DNA of 64,000 bases from the NCBI GenBank assembly GCA_025331125.1, contig JAOALB010000057.1, positions 226,155-290,154 of the forward strand. The letters run 5' to 3'. Made by a program: the position numbers and the translations under genes. The notes beneath the pieces are model-generated. The model worked only from the letters and a program-made list of their open reading frames with translations. It did no database searches and was not told where the DNA came from. Of this stretch, positions 23,097-34,736 are shown one piece after another. Numbering within the stretch: position 1 is the stretch's first letter; every line of letters begins with the position of its first letter. The stretch comes from Mycogone perniciosa (taxonomy: Eukaryota; Ascomycota; Sordariomycetes; Hypocreales; Hypocreaceae).

Positions 23097-23930
23097 TTTC
23101 AGAGTCTGGGGAGAGAATGGCACCTCCCTGGCGAGTGGGCTGCCCAACAGCGAATGTATTGTTTGGCATAGTAGTTCTTCCTTGGTGAATGAATGAAGCA
23201 GCGCTTTCTAGACTTGTTTGTGCCTTTTGTGGTTTATGGCGGCCGTGTGTATGTGATTGCGATATTTGATGTGAATTCATCTACCTACCTAGTAGTATTT
23301 GGCGTTGATCATTGTGCAGGCTACCATAGTAACCTTTGCAATAGTAAGCAAGAGCAAGATTGAAGATTTGGATGCAGCTTTAAATACGAGTATTATTCTT
23401 AATTTGACATAGACTTAGAGAGTGCCCCGGGTTTCGACTCTTGGATTCATGAAATCAGATTGTCTGACCTCAGTCAACATGTACGAATCAAGGTTTCTAT
23501 GGCGTTAAGCCTTTTTAAGCTTACATTAAACGCCATCTCCAATTGGATATTCTCGTTTAGCCGCTGCAGCTCCTCCATGGCCAGGACTAGATATCTATTA
23601 GGCGACTTCTCCCCTGTCAGCCATGGCTTGTCAAGCGTTAGAGACAATGAAGAGGTTAGTCCATGTACCAGACATAGTCTTGACTTCTGGGATCAGAGGG
23701 GAATTTCAACGTCTGTCTAAAGGCCAACATCCCATACAGTTTGCACCAGACCGAGTAATTTCTTGAATATAGCATGTGAAAGTTTAAACATTAAAGATTA
23801 TCTAGTCCTAGCAGCATCGTGATTCGTCGCTCTAGCCCTCAAATCCTCCCATAAATGGTGGACTGGGAGGCTTTCTTGCGGATTGCATGTGAATTAGAGA
23901 TAGTAGGAGTAGCAAACACATATAGCCAAG
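23097..23930. other. Intergenic, convergent
   Basis: This is the 3' space between the acrB-like gene and the F-box gene on the opposite strand. I see no gene or element in it. Confidence 0.6.
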
Positions 23931-25265
23931 TCAATACCAGCCTGGCTTTCCAACGAAACTGCCCCCAGGAGGAACAATCACCTCATCCGCCTTGCTCCAG
24001 CGAGACCTCACCACCCCGGGCTCGTGTGTCATGCATCGAGGTTTCCTGGTATAAAACACATCGGCCATTGCCCTCCATTTCGGATCACATGGTGAGCGAC
24101 ACGCGCCGAATTGTTGGTATACATCGATTTTGATAAGCCATCCTCCCCTTTCCTGGCCTCGGTCGCGAATGGTGATGGAGTAGTCTGTTAAGCAGTTGGG
24201 ACATGAGCCTTGAGCGTCCTTGCAAGGCAAGAAAGCGCCACTATTCTTGGGAGCTCGCCGCAGTTCTGGAATGTGGAGGCGTTCATCTTGGCTGACATAG
24301 ACGTGGTGGCAGATGGTATCCTCGAATTCAGGCTCATCGATGTACATTCGTAGTGCTTTGGAACTTCCGTATTTATGCCAAATGAACTGAGATGTGTGCA
24401 AGTAGAGCTCGTTGTCGATAATGCGTGCGCAGAAGGACGTTTTGGTCTCAACACGCGTTGAAGAGACCCCAAACTTGTGCATCATCTCTGTTTCGCAGTC
24501 GTCACGGCTCAAAACCGTGAGAGGAAGCCCGTGTTCGGGTCCATAAAGATGCCTATTCATGACAAGTCGAGCGTGGTGGTACCCAACCGTATACATTGGA
24601 AAACGGTGGATGTGAGCCTTCATGCCGCAATCCTCCACACAGGGCGGTAGGTCTTCATCATACTCGTAGTCACCATGTGGTTGGATATGCCACAGTGGGC
24701 TCCATGTATGGAGTTTGATGCATTGGTGGCAGAAATAGAGATCGGGGCAATCTCTCTCAAGTAACTGGATGAACCGCAGCCACTCCCTTGGGCTTAGTCG
24801 GGGTAGGAGAGCGGGATGTGAACGTCCATAGTCGTAGTATGGTCGGCATGTTAAGGCCAGGGAATGGACTGAAGCGGGACGAAGGTGTTTTGAGATTTCG
24901 AGAATAATCTCAATGGGCAATGTTTTTAGGGCTCCTCTCGGGTCTAAGCATACTTCTTCGGAGCCCGCCTGTGAACCCGCCGTGAGATCTGAGTGTGACT
25001 CTTCGGGATCCGAGTGTAGTCCTTGTTGTTCTTCAGACTCTCTCTGTGATTGCTCTGGCCCCGTAAGCACCTTGTCTGTGGGACTTGGCAGAGATTCTTG
25101 GGATTTGTAGGGCTGGTTGACAATATCCACTTGCGATTCTGCGCGATTTGGATATCTCATTTCGAGGGGCTGTTGTAATCCTGGAAAATCAGGATGGTAA
25201 CGTGGGCGTGGGCGCCCGAATAAGGCGCCGGCCAGTTCGAGGCAACACACTTTAAGAATACACAT
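23931..25265 (-). CDS. F-box domain protein
   Basis: This is a single exon of 444 residues. The first ATG of the frame is 25265 (MCILKVCCLELAGALFG); the longer frame to 25376 opens only with TTG. The first about 110 residues are Ser/Glu-rich. The F-box follows (about 110-150): LKTLPIEIILEISKHLRP then LALTCRPYY. After it come several CxxC pairs (FCHQCIKLH, CPNCLTDY) and conserved W and H positions, typical of the fungal F-box family that has a cysteine-rich C-terminal half. The expected role is substrate adaptor of an SCF ubiquitin ligase. The short leader up to GRPRPRYHP could be a weak N-terminal signal, but is more likely just hydrophobic. Confidence 0.75.
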   Translation of the reverse strand: MCILKVCCLELAGALFGRPRPRYHPDFPGLQQPLEMRYPNRAESQVDIVNQPYKSQESLPSPTDKVLTGPEQSQRESEEQQGLHSDPEESHSDLTAGSQAGSEEVCLDPRGALKTLPIEIILEISKHLRPASVHSLALTCRPYYDYGRSHPALLPRLSPREWLRFIQLLERDCPDLYFCHQCIKLHTWSPLWHIQPHGDYEYDEDLPPCVEDCGMKAHIHRFPMYTVGYHHARLVMNRHLYGPEHGLPLTVLSRDDCETEMMHKFGVSSTRVETKTSFCARIIDNELYLHTSQFIWHKYGSSKALRMYIDEPEFEDTICHHVYVSQDERLHIPELRRAPKNSGAFLPCKDAQGSCPNCLTDYSITIRDRGQERGGWLIKIDVYQQFGACRSPCDPKWRAMADVFYTRKPRCMTHEPGVVRSRWSKADEVIVPPGGSFVGKPGWY

Positions 25266-25692
25266 GATGTAAACTGGGCTTTGTTCTATCAGAAAATCAA
25301 CACGTTTGCTTGAAAGGTGAGCTACAAGGCAGGGTACTGGGCTCTTATATATGTGGTCTGTGGGGGCATGATGCAAGGAAGAGGTGTAAATGAAGTTTAC
25401 TTAAGGTTGGTGATGGCGTCGGTTTCAATGTCAGCTTGTCCACGGGATCAAAATTTTCCAATGGTGTGTCTATCCTACGGAAGTTTAACGGGTGGCTTCA
25501 GTGAATAAAAGTCTTTCACGAATATGCTCTGCTGTTCATTGTATGTGAGCAAAAAGTATGCCCAACTCAAGCGGACTCCATGCACAACGAAACTACCTGT
25601 CAAATCATCCAAGAATTTCATACAACGTACATTTGTTCCATGAATTCTCGAGCATAAACCCGCCTCATATGCTCTCTGAAATACCCAGCCAC
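25266..25692. other. Intergenic between two minus-strand genes
   Basis: This is the promoter of the F-box gene and the 3' end of the zinc-finger gene. Nothing else is visible. Confidence 0.55.
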
Positions 25693-26624
25693 TCAACCCC
25701 ATGATACCAGGCTCTTCTCGTTGAAGAGACGCCGGAGCAGGTGTCTCAGTACGATGTTGCCTTCTTCATGGCCCTCCACTTCATTTAGAGGGAATATCTT
25801 TTTACTCTTAAGAGTATATTTCCTCAGTTCCACCATAGACTCGAAAACCTTGACGGAGTCGTGGTCGTGGCTGCCGCTTCTGCGCCAGTGGATGAGATCG
25901 ATAATGTTGACGTGGGTCTTGCGAAGGAGCTGCACGCATGCGTTAGTCAATCATTTAGCCAAGTGGAAGATTTTTGACATACCGATCGGCATTTTGGGAT
26001 GGTGCTGGGGGGATTGGTATGTCCTGTGGCTCTGCAGAGGGTATGCCACGCCGTGAGATCATCTTCCCTACCATACCACACTTTGATCTCCTCTTGCAGT
26101 GCTTGTAGGTACTCACCCCACGCCATGTTAGAATCATCACTGCCTCTTTTCCAACCAAAGTGTCTTTCCAAGTTCCTGTATGATGTGGCTGGTGGGAGAT
26201 GAGGGTTATACTCATACCCAGGGAAAGACAGAAAGAACAAGTCAAGCGGCGTGTTCCACTGGGGTGTCTGACCCTCTGACTTGTCCTCCTGGGCCCCTGT
26301 TGTCTGCTTCTTCTTTTTCTTCTTTTTCTTTTCTCCCTTTCCCGTCGGCGTGGGAGGGCTTCCAGGAACTGGTGCTTTCCCATGGACGTCAGTAGCATGA
26401 CGGTTCAGCTTATGCTGGGTGGTAAAGTCCAGTACATCGGGACAGTCGGTGCAGACATTGTGCTTCGGGGAATCAACGAGATGCTTCAGTTTGGATTCTT
26501 CGGAGTTGAACGTTTTATGGCATCGCTCGCAGCGGGGGTGACTCGCTCCGAGAGGAGAGTTCAAGTGTTGTTTGAGTGCTTGAGCATCCTTGAACTTCCG
26601 ATCGCATGGTTCGCAAAATGCCAT
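25693..26624 (-). CDS. C2H2 zinc-finger protein
   Basis: The exons are 26624..25983 and 25929..25693, joined in phase 0 across a 53-nt intron (GTATGT..TGCAG), giving 292 residues. The start is the first ATG (MAFCEPCDRKFKDAQ). Three zinc-finger-like units fill residues 1-85: CEPC..HL, CERC..HLVDSPKH, and CTDC..NRHATDVH. A run of eight lysines follows (about residue 105). The C-terminal half (PLDLFFLSFPGYEYNP, WGEYLQALQEEIKVWYG, then RKTHVNIIDLIHWRR) is a fungal-specific globular region with no named domain. Spaced CxxC-x12-H pairs suggest binding to nucleic acid, as in U1-like or DNA-binding fingers. The target is unknown. Confidence 0.8.
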
Positions 26625-27830
26625 TTTGGAGGATGATGTGTATCCCGAATGGGGATTTGACACTGATCTGAATTACTTCGTGACAATTTAAAAGCCAGAA
26701 TGATGATCCTGGGGTGCTACATATATATGATCGCCAAGTACACCTCCTGGGAGACCATGTGCACATGATCTCCAAGGAGGCATCCAATTGTAAGAGCAGT
26801 CTCGAGTAGACGACCACGTGTCACCACACAACACACCTGAACAAGCCAACAATCATGAGTCTTCTCCAAAATCCAACCTGAGAATGGTTCCTTGGAGAAT
26901 TCGCCATAGGTGCCTAGCGGCCGCGGCCAGCCAAGAGACGGGCTGTACCCGGTCGCGGCCTCCCAAGGCAAGGCTGAGCTGCAGATTCGACCCAACAACA
27001 ACAACAACAACACAGCTTTCTCATTGGTGAGTTTCTTCATCTGTCATGTATTTTTCCTATAGGGTCAAGAGTTGATGGGCTTTTTGGTAGTTGGCTTCAG
27101 AGCGGAGCGGCCTTGCTGCCTAGGGGCTCAAACCGCAAGGCAGAATGCGAAGTCACCTTACAGATACCAGCGGGAGGCATGATACTTGTTTAATGTAAAT
27201 TATACTGGTATTTCCAATGTCTTATCACTTTTTTTGGTTTAGAAATCATCCGATATTATGGCGCTGAACCAACCGAGGTGTTCCTTATGACCGGCTTGTG
27301 CATTAAGATTCTTGCAAGCCGGCAGCTTAGAACCTGTTATTCGCCATTCGATCTGAAATTGAGAAGCATGAAACAGTAGTCACCTTCGTAATGAGCCTAT
27401 GTAGGCGGTGTTCGAGGCTTGTGCTGGGAGGTATCGATGGAGTGAGGCCGATGAAGTTCGGGTCGATCCGTCCAGCACCTTTATGGACACCAGCTCGTAT
27501 CGATGTGCACATCAGGAGAACGATGATCTCCATTTGGCTTCAAGTGTCATGAGAGGCACGACTGTGCAATATATACGGTGGCGTGAGCTGTGGGGAAACA
27601 AAGTGGGATAGCAGAAGTATGTAGTGACGAAGAAAATTCTGGGAAATCGCAGGAATTAAGGAAACGGGTAAGAAGACCAAGGTTTCAACGGTTTGCGTTA
27701 TTTGAGGATCCTAAATATGCTATTTATTGTTGATTCCTTTCATCAATTAAATGCCATTAAGTCATTACACGACTACATTTCCATCTGCTAATCTCTTCCA
27801 TCTTCATAGTCATGTCAGTCTTTCCTGGTC
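26625..27830. other. Intergenic, about 1.2 kb
   Basis: This region lies between the zinc-finger gene start and the carboxypeptidase stop. It contains a CAACAACAAC run near 26994-27010. No gene is visible. Confidence 0.55.
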
Positions 27831-29644
27831 TTAACATCTATAATGCGGAATCTGGACAGTGCCCTTGCCCAACGGCTTCTTCAGCTGTGTAATGTTCCTC
27901 AGCTCTGGCAGCGTGAAAGGCACAGTGTCGCTCAAGCTCTTCACTCTGCCCAGCAGCTTCTCCAGGTGTCGGAAGGCGCCCGCAGCTCCGTACTGGGGAC
28001 CCTCGTGGCCGGCGAGCTCCGTTACAACAAATGTCAGGCCACGCTCAGTGTGCGTCGTTCCCTGAACGCCGGATCCTGTGGGTAGCTTGGAGCCATAAAA
28101 TGTTGCGTTGGATTCTGGGTCGAAGCCGTACTGGGGTACGTAAAAGGGGTCGCTGGGTACCCGTTGAAAGCCCAGCTTGCCGCCCCAGGTCATGTTCTGG
28201 AGGCCGAGGAGCACGCCATCAAGAGTTATAATCCAGTCCATGGCTCCCTGGGCAATGATGACGTTCTGGGTGGTGTCAATAACGTGGGGGAGTTGATGGT
28301 TGCCTGAAGGGGTTGAGAGATCAGAGCCGTCAGAACTGTTGAAGACATTGTTGTTGACACACTGTGTCCATTGGACAGAGTCAGGTGCGTGGATCGCCTT
28401 CTTGACGTCAGGTCGGTTGAAGTAGGGTGTAGTGCCACCAAGTGGATCATATGCGGCAGGGCAGAAGGTCCTGATATTGTACACATTGAAGCATGGGTTG
28501 ACTTTGGTTGCCTCATCCGTGATGTAGTTCCAAAGGTTCCCACACTCTTCGTTGACGATCAGGGTGCCGTTCGGGGCGATGCTTTCGCCAGGAGCAAGCC
28601 TGGGTGCCGGCCCCGAGGGTGGGAACCGGAGATATTTCTTAGTCCAGGCAGTGAAGCCACAGTGGTCTGAGGTCTTGCGAATCTGCGTCACGACATGGTC
28701 GTTGAGCGTAAACAAGTTCTGGTACCGCGTAACATATTCCAGAGATGGCACATTAAACTGGATGATGTCATCAAACATGACGCCGTCATACACTATCAGG
28801 CCCGCCAGGTTGTAGTACTCGGTATTTTTGGCGTCAAGCATGTTGCTGGAGATGTACGGACCGTAGAAGCCTCCGTACGACTCGGCCGCGATGTAGACCT
28901 TCCAGCCGTGCATGCTGAAAGTGTCGATGAAGTTCCTCCAGAAGCCCATAAACTGCGCAGCGAGCTCATCCTCGTTGGTGACAGATGGCTCGCCCTCGGA
29001 GAATCCTACGCCGACAGGCTGCTCGACCCAGACAACGTTGGTGAGGAGGTGCCAGCTCCAAGGGTTTCTTTCGGGCTTCAGGGTACCGGGTTGCCACATG
29101 AAGGGGCCGTTTTCTTGTAGGAATCCCAAGAGGGATGAGCATCCGGGCTAGTGAATCGCTTGTTAATTGACTAGCTGTATCCATGACTTGGTGTTGGTAG
29201 CACTCACGCCTCCATTGAGCCAGATGGTGATTTCCTTCTTGTCTTTGTGCTCCTCGTTGGCCGTGGGGAAGAACCAGAAGAACAAGTTGTCGGCCTCATT
29301 TGTCTTGTTGCTGATTGGCAGCTGACCAGCATACGACTCGCCAGCGTCGAAATCGACCTCCGGAATAGCCTTGCCATCCACAGCGAACTCTACACAGAAG
29401 GCTCAATCAGCAAGGCTGTACGTCAAGGTAGGGCGAAGAGAGTCATACTGGCTGTCGCATTGCTCAAGAACCGCGGGGTGGTGTTTGTGTTTGTGCTCTT
29501 CTTCTCGAACGTGTGGAACTGTCTGGCGTCGATCTTTGAACGGGGGCCATGTAATGTTTGAACGAGGCGATCGGCCGAGGCACGCGACGCGGCGGCGACG
29601 CTGCTATATGCAGCCAGTGCCGACAAAGCCCACTGGATCTTCAT
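27831..29644 (-). CDS. Secreted serine carboxypeptidase, family S10 (carboxypeptidase S1-like)
   Basis: There are three exons: 29644..29449, 29389..29208 and 29147..27831. Introns are 59 nt (GTATGA..TGTAG) and 60 nt (GTGAGT..ACTAG), giving 564 residues. The N-terminus MKIQWALSALAAYSSVAAAS is a clear signal peptide. The S10 landmarks are present: WLNGGPGCSS at the exon 2/3 joint, ENGPF, the Ser nucleophile in ESYGGFYG, Asp in AQGAMDWI and His in LAGHEGPQYG. Cysteines and several N-x-S/T sites fit a secreted glycoprotein. The family removes C-terminal residues from peptides at acid pH. The usual product would be extracellular or vacuolar; no ER-retention signal is seen. Confidence 0.92.
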
Positions 29645-31453
29645 CTCGAAGAAGTCTTGAATACAGAGACACACACAGGCCTTCTGTCTATCAAACTTCT
29701 TCGGAACAAGAGCAAAGGGTCGCCATCGCTTCTTATATAGTGCTGTCCCGTCTCTTCGAGTCGCACATCTCCACACGGGCATTCAAAAGCGGTTCGATGG
29801 CGAATTTGCCCCAGTCGATAGCCCGTTCCACTCAGGTCCTCCCTTCGTTAACTGGGGAATGAGAGACAGAGGGGCAATCCATCATCGCCCAATTGATGGC
29901 AGACATCAGGGACTTTTTGACGGTCCACGGAGTTCAGTCCAGATAGGCCGTGACAATAGTGCCGTGGTTACCGAAGAGCGTAGTATTGATGTGCTGAAGA
30001 GGATATTTTGAGGCTGCTCGTCCAGTCAATGCTTTGGAACTTGCGGTGGTTGCCTAATATGGAAATGGTGGACGGGCCAAAAGCGCTTCGGAATACTACT
30101 TCATACGGAGGAATGGACGACAGATGCTTATCTAGGGAGCTTCTTAATCGAGCATAACGTTATCTAAGCCCGGGGACCACGGTCGATCGTCACCCACTAC
30201 TACTTTTGGCACACGGGACGGGGGGCTCCGTGGGTGCTTGGACTTTCAAGATGTGCCCGGAAGATTACTGGAATGAAAATACGAATGTTAGTTCAAGGCA
30301 TGATATTAACTGCCCACCTAAAGAATCCGCATCCGCCACATATTTGAACTCGACACATTCCAGATGGAAAAAGAAAGAAAGAGCCTAGAGGGGAAGAAAG
30401 GAAACCCTTTTTTGCTGTCCAGTAAACTTGTGATTTCATTGTCCAGATCTCATCCGGCTCTATCTATCTATCCAGTCAGCCATAGTACGTATGTACTACA
30501 CTACTATTTCTGTGCTCTGTGTTTAAGAAGACCTCTTCTTTTTTGCTTTTGAGTAATGCTATTCACACAGGTAGAAATTGCTATTTGCACGGATGGTTTA
30601 TGCACCACCCGCGAACATCTCCCCACAGCTCATTACACCACATACTGAAATCCTACACCAGTAGGTCTTTAGTATCCCTTCTATCTGCTCTATACAAAAT
30701 CTCCCTAAGCCGACTATTCTTCCGGCTATATTGTCGGCACAATTTTATAATTCGTCTTTAATCCCTAGGTCGCCCTTACTCTCCCTGCAACAGCTGTATT
30801 TGGTATATAACTCTTATAGCTGTACTGTATTAATATTAGCTCCATCTCCGCTACTGTTGCTGTTAGAGCTTTTTTGGTAGCGCATAGCATTACTCTTTCT
30901 TTTTTCTTCTTTTAAAAAAAGACAAAAAAAAAACAAAAAAAAGGTATTTACTTCCATTATAGTATAGCAAATATTCAATGCACTGTTACGAAGTAAGCCT
31001 GCCGTTAATCAATGATATTTGCTTGCTGAAATACCCGTCAATTGCTTCATGCCCTACCCTATAACCAGAGGATACCCAATCGATTTGATTCGGCAACTCT
31101 AAAAAAAGGTCTAAAGACGGACCGCATTTTAGTGCACGCACCGATGCGCAGTACGGATCACTAACAAAGGAACAAAGGGCGCAGCGCCACAGCTCTCCAG
31201 CCTCCTTTCACCTGTCAAGCCCCGCTGCCCACCGCCCACTGCCCACCGCCTAACCATTCGCTGGGCAGCTATGTATCAATCCAATCACCTCAATATGGCG
31301 GCATCATCCTGAGTTCGCCCATTTTGCCTCGTTCTCCCTCCAACCCTTAGATCCGACGCCGCCCCGGACCTCTTACCTCGTAAGACGAGGCACTGCCCTC
31401 CTCTTCCTCCCTCTGCTGAGTCTTGTCCTAGAGACGATGACTCGGCCATTGCC
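29645..31453. other. Intergenic, divergent promoters
   Basis: This 1.8-kb region separates the divergent carboxypeptidase and FHIP genes. It contains poly-A/T tracts near 30910-30945 and pyrimidine-rich stretches. No gene is supported. Confidence 0.55.
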
Positions 31454-34400
31454 ATGGACTTCATGGACTTCGTGAGCAGCCGCTGTGGTTCCCCGCTAAG
31501 AGAGCATGACGATGGCAGCCCGACTGAAGGGCCGGGACTTTGGACGTATGAGATGGAATGATCTAACCCATGCTCGTCTCTGCAGTGGTCGCGCTTGTTA
31601 AGCCCGCTCTCCTCCGGCAGCTCTCGCCAGGACCAGGCCAAGGACCCAGCCAAACGCCTACATCGCTTCGAGAAGGAATACGGCAGCTTGTTGGTGAGTG
31701 CCCAACTGCCCCACGCAATGCTGCCACGTCCTGCCCTATGCCATGCTGACCCAAAGGGCTGCTGCCAGTCAACATGGCGCAAGTCTTCCAACCTATCTCA
31801 AGACATCGACGCCGCCGAGACGCTCGAGATCCGACTTCAGGAGCTGACAAACATCCTCAGCGACGAGAGCCGCCGGCCGCTTCCCCACCCGTGCATCCAG
31901 TATGCATCTATCAAGCAAATCTATGTTCCCATTGGAAAGATTGCCACCACGTCCTATAACGAATGGATTATCAAGGAGGCTGTTCTCTTCTTCGCGACTC
32001 TCATCGAGACCGAAGAGGAGGCCTTTGTCGAGAACCCAACCTTCTCCGCGAGTCTGACGAACCTCTTAGTGCGCATAACCGGAGTTAATAGTGCCAGACT
32101 CGGGCTAGATACAGAGTCGCGCGTCGTCGAGCTCGCATTCAACATTACCACCAAGATCCGTCTAGATCCCAACATACTGCCGGCATGGTTTAGGACCCAG
32201 CCGGAGTACTATCGCCCAAGCGATCGGAACGTCAACGCCCGCGACAAATTCGCCGGCCGAACCAAGAAAGGTGACTTTCCTCTCTTTTATATCTTGATGG
32301 ACTATATCCATCATGAAGGCAAGGTCGGTGATTTTGCTCGAACTGGCCTTCTGTACATTATCGAGGCTGCCTCGAGCTCCGAGCCACTGGAACAATGGAT
32401 TGTCGAGAGCGAACTGTCCACCCTGATGGCAACGGGGCTCGGGGCCCTCTACAGTCAACTCAGCCGCAAGCTGGTTATCGACCACTTGCCCAACAACCTG
32501 CCGCCTATCCTTGCCCTCTCCGACTACCAACACCCTACGTCCAACTATGATATTATCAGCTCCTGCTCTCCTGAGTTCCAGTCTCACCTCGAGACCTTCT
32601 TATCACATCTCTTATTCTGGCAGGACGTCTTGAATCATTGTCGATCTGTAGAGGTCAAGTCGACTCTCCTGGAGCACTTTCAAGTTATTTTTCTAAAACA
32701 ACTATTGTGAGCACCTCGCCATTTTGTCTACTCCCGCATTCAGTCGTTGCTAACAGGCAAAATCCAGATACCCCTCGCTTCTTGAGTCCTCTGATATTGA
32801 CGGAGGCTCGTCTGTGGCAGTTTTGACTTATTTGCGCCGCATCATCGAGTCCTTGGATCATCCTGACATGATTAACCTGATCCTTCATTACCTTTTGGCT
32901 TTACCCGAAAATATACCCTCGCAAAGTCCCACCTTGCAAACCTCAATCAGTGCTGCTCGACAGCGAAAATCAATGGACCTTGCGACCATGATGGCGGAAA
33001 AGCCTGACACAACTGCCACTCCATTGCTCTTCAATCTGGTGGATCTCATTCTGGCTTGCCTCAGATCACGCAATCAGCAGACCATCTATGTAACCCTCCA
33101 GCTGGTGTCAGCGATACTCAAGAGGCATCACCGATACGCTGTTCTCACCCTGTTGCAGACCGACATGTTCCCAAGCAATAATATCAATCGAACGGTTGGG
33201 GCCCATGAGCAAGAGATTGAGTATCTCATGTCGCTAGCCGGATTGATTGGGGGCCATGACGATTTCAACGAGACATACGAAGGTATTTTGAGGGACACCG
33301 TGGCTCGACTCGAGAGCCACCCTTGTTCGTTGAGGCTTGTTGCACCCAGACTGTCGCAGCATAATCACAAACTGCCAATGATTCCTGACAGCCTTCCTGG
33401 AGCGCCAAAAGACGTCAGAGAACACACTCTCCGCACCGATGACCCTCTGCTCAATGCTATACTTGACCTGATGGAAACATTTTTTCTTAACCCGGTGGAA
33501 ACAAATCTGTCCGTCACCGAGACTGTGGTTGACATGGCCATTTGCGGCTATATGAGCATCGAGGGTTGGCTTGCCCGAAACCCAAACAACTACACATATG
33601 ATGAGGATGAGCAACACAAGGAGGCCGATGAAGAGGATGAAGAAGATGAAGAGGAACAAGAGACTGTAGAGGAAGCGGTGGCTGAGAATGCAAATCTGTC
33701 ATTGGCGGACGAGCTCGAGTCAGCATATGACTATTCCGACGATGATGCGTCGTCTGCCTACACAGAAGACACGGAAGCAGAGAGAATTGAGTCCATGGAA
33801 AGATGCAGACTTCGACCGAAATGGACACAACATTCCCTTCCCCGGATTCTCATTGTTCTGAAGCGTCTTTGCGATCAAGTAGAGGCATTCAAGCAGTCGG
33901 TCCCTCGGTTCGAAGAGCTGCTTCAGCAGAGACGAGAGGCCTTTCAGACTGCTGACGCCATCTTGGACAACCCCATGCCGGCTCGAAAAGGCACCCCAGC
34001 ACCGCTGGGAACACCAGATCGACTCAGCATTGACGAGATTGTGCGTGCAGGATCTCCCTCGCGGCCGTCTGGGCTCGAAGGATTTGCCCATCGCCTGCTA
34101 TCTGAGTTGGGAACGCCAAGTCGGTCGATGACCCCCAGAGGACGCAAAGAGTCGAATCGAACTTCCGGCACTTCGACACCAGGACAGCTGGTTGGCGCCC
34201 CAGAACTGCTCTCGCCCAAGGCAATTCCTATTACCTCAAAGCACCCTTCCCTAGGGCACCAAGACCCCAAGAGCGCTTTCGCTCGAAGCTTGTCTCCTGC
34301 GAGTGCTCAAAGCGAGACTGGCATTTCTCGAGATGACCGGGATATTCCCGTGGCTATCCATGTGGCAGACTTTGCGGCCATGGACCAGAGTATCCTTGCT

Positions 34401-34736
34401 CGGCGTGTGACTTTGCCGGGCGAGCAAGTCCAGCCAATGCCCTTGGACTTGGACAAGAAACCAATGCGTGATCCAAGTGAAACAGGAGACTGGGGTGATG
34501 ACCTTGCAAGCTTGGATGGATATGACAGCAGTGCGACCAAGAGTGAAATCTTTACCGAGCCCACAGAGACGACTGAAACAACAGACAATGCGGAACCAAC
34601 ATCCCCTACCATGGACAACATGGTGTCGGTGTCGCACGTCATTACCAATGTGCTCATTTTCCAGGCATTTCTCCTGGAGTTGGCTAGCTTGATACAAGTT
34701 CGGGCTGGGCTGTTCAACGAGGTCCGCTACATATGA
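31454..34736 (+). CDS. FHIP, subunit of the FTS-Hook-FHIP dynein adaptor complex (RAI16-like)
   Basis: There are four exons: 31454..31471, 31586..31693, 31769..32706 and 32768..34736, giving 1010 residues. The first exon encodes only MDFMDF. Donors are GTGAGC, GTGAGT and GTGAGC, and each acceptor restores the frame. The joined start WSRLLSPLSSGSSRQDQA, the helical block with YNEWIIKEAVLFFATLIETEEEAFVEN and FLSHLLFWQDVLNHC, and the LLYPSLLESSDIDGGSSVAVLTYLRRI segment are characteristic of the RAI16/FHIP family. In Aspergillus the FHF complex links early endosomes to dynein through Hook. An acidic Glu/Asp stretch (about 33605-33780) and a Ser/Pro-rich tail separate the conserved N-terminal part from the C-terminal helix ending LIQVRAGLFNEVRYI. 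Confidence 0.9.
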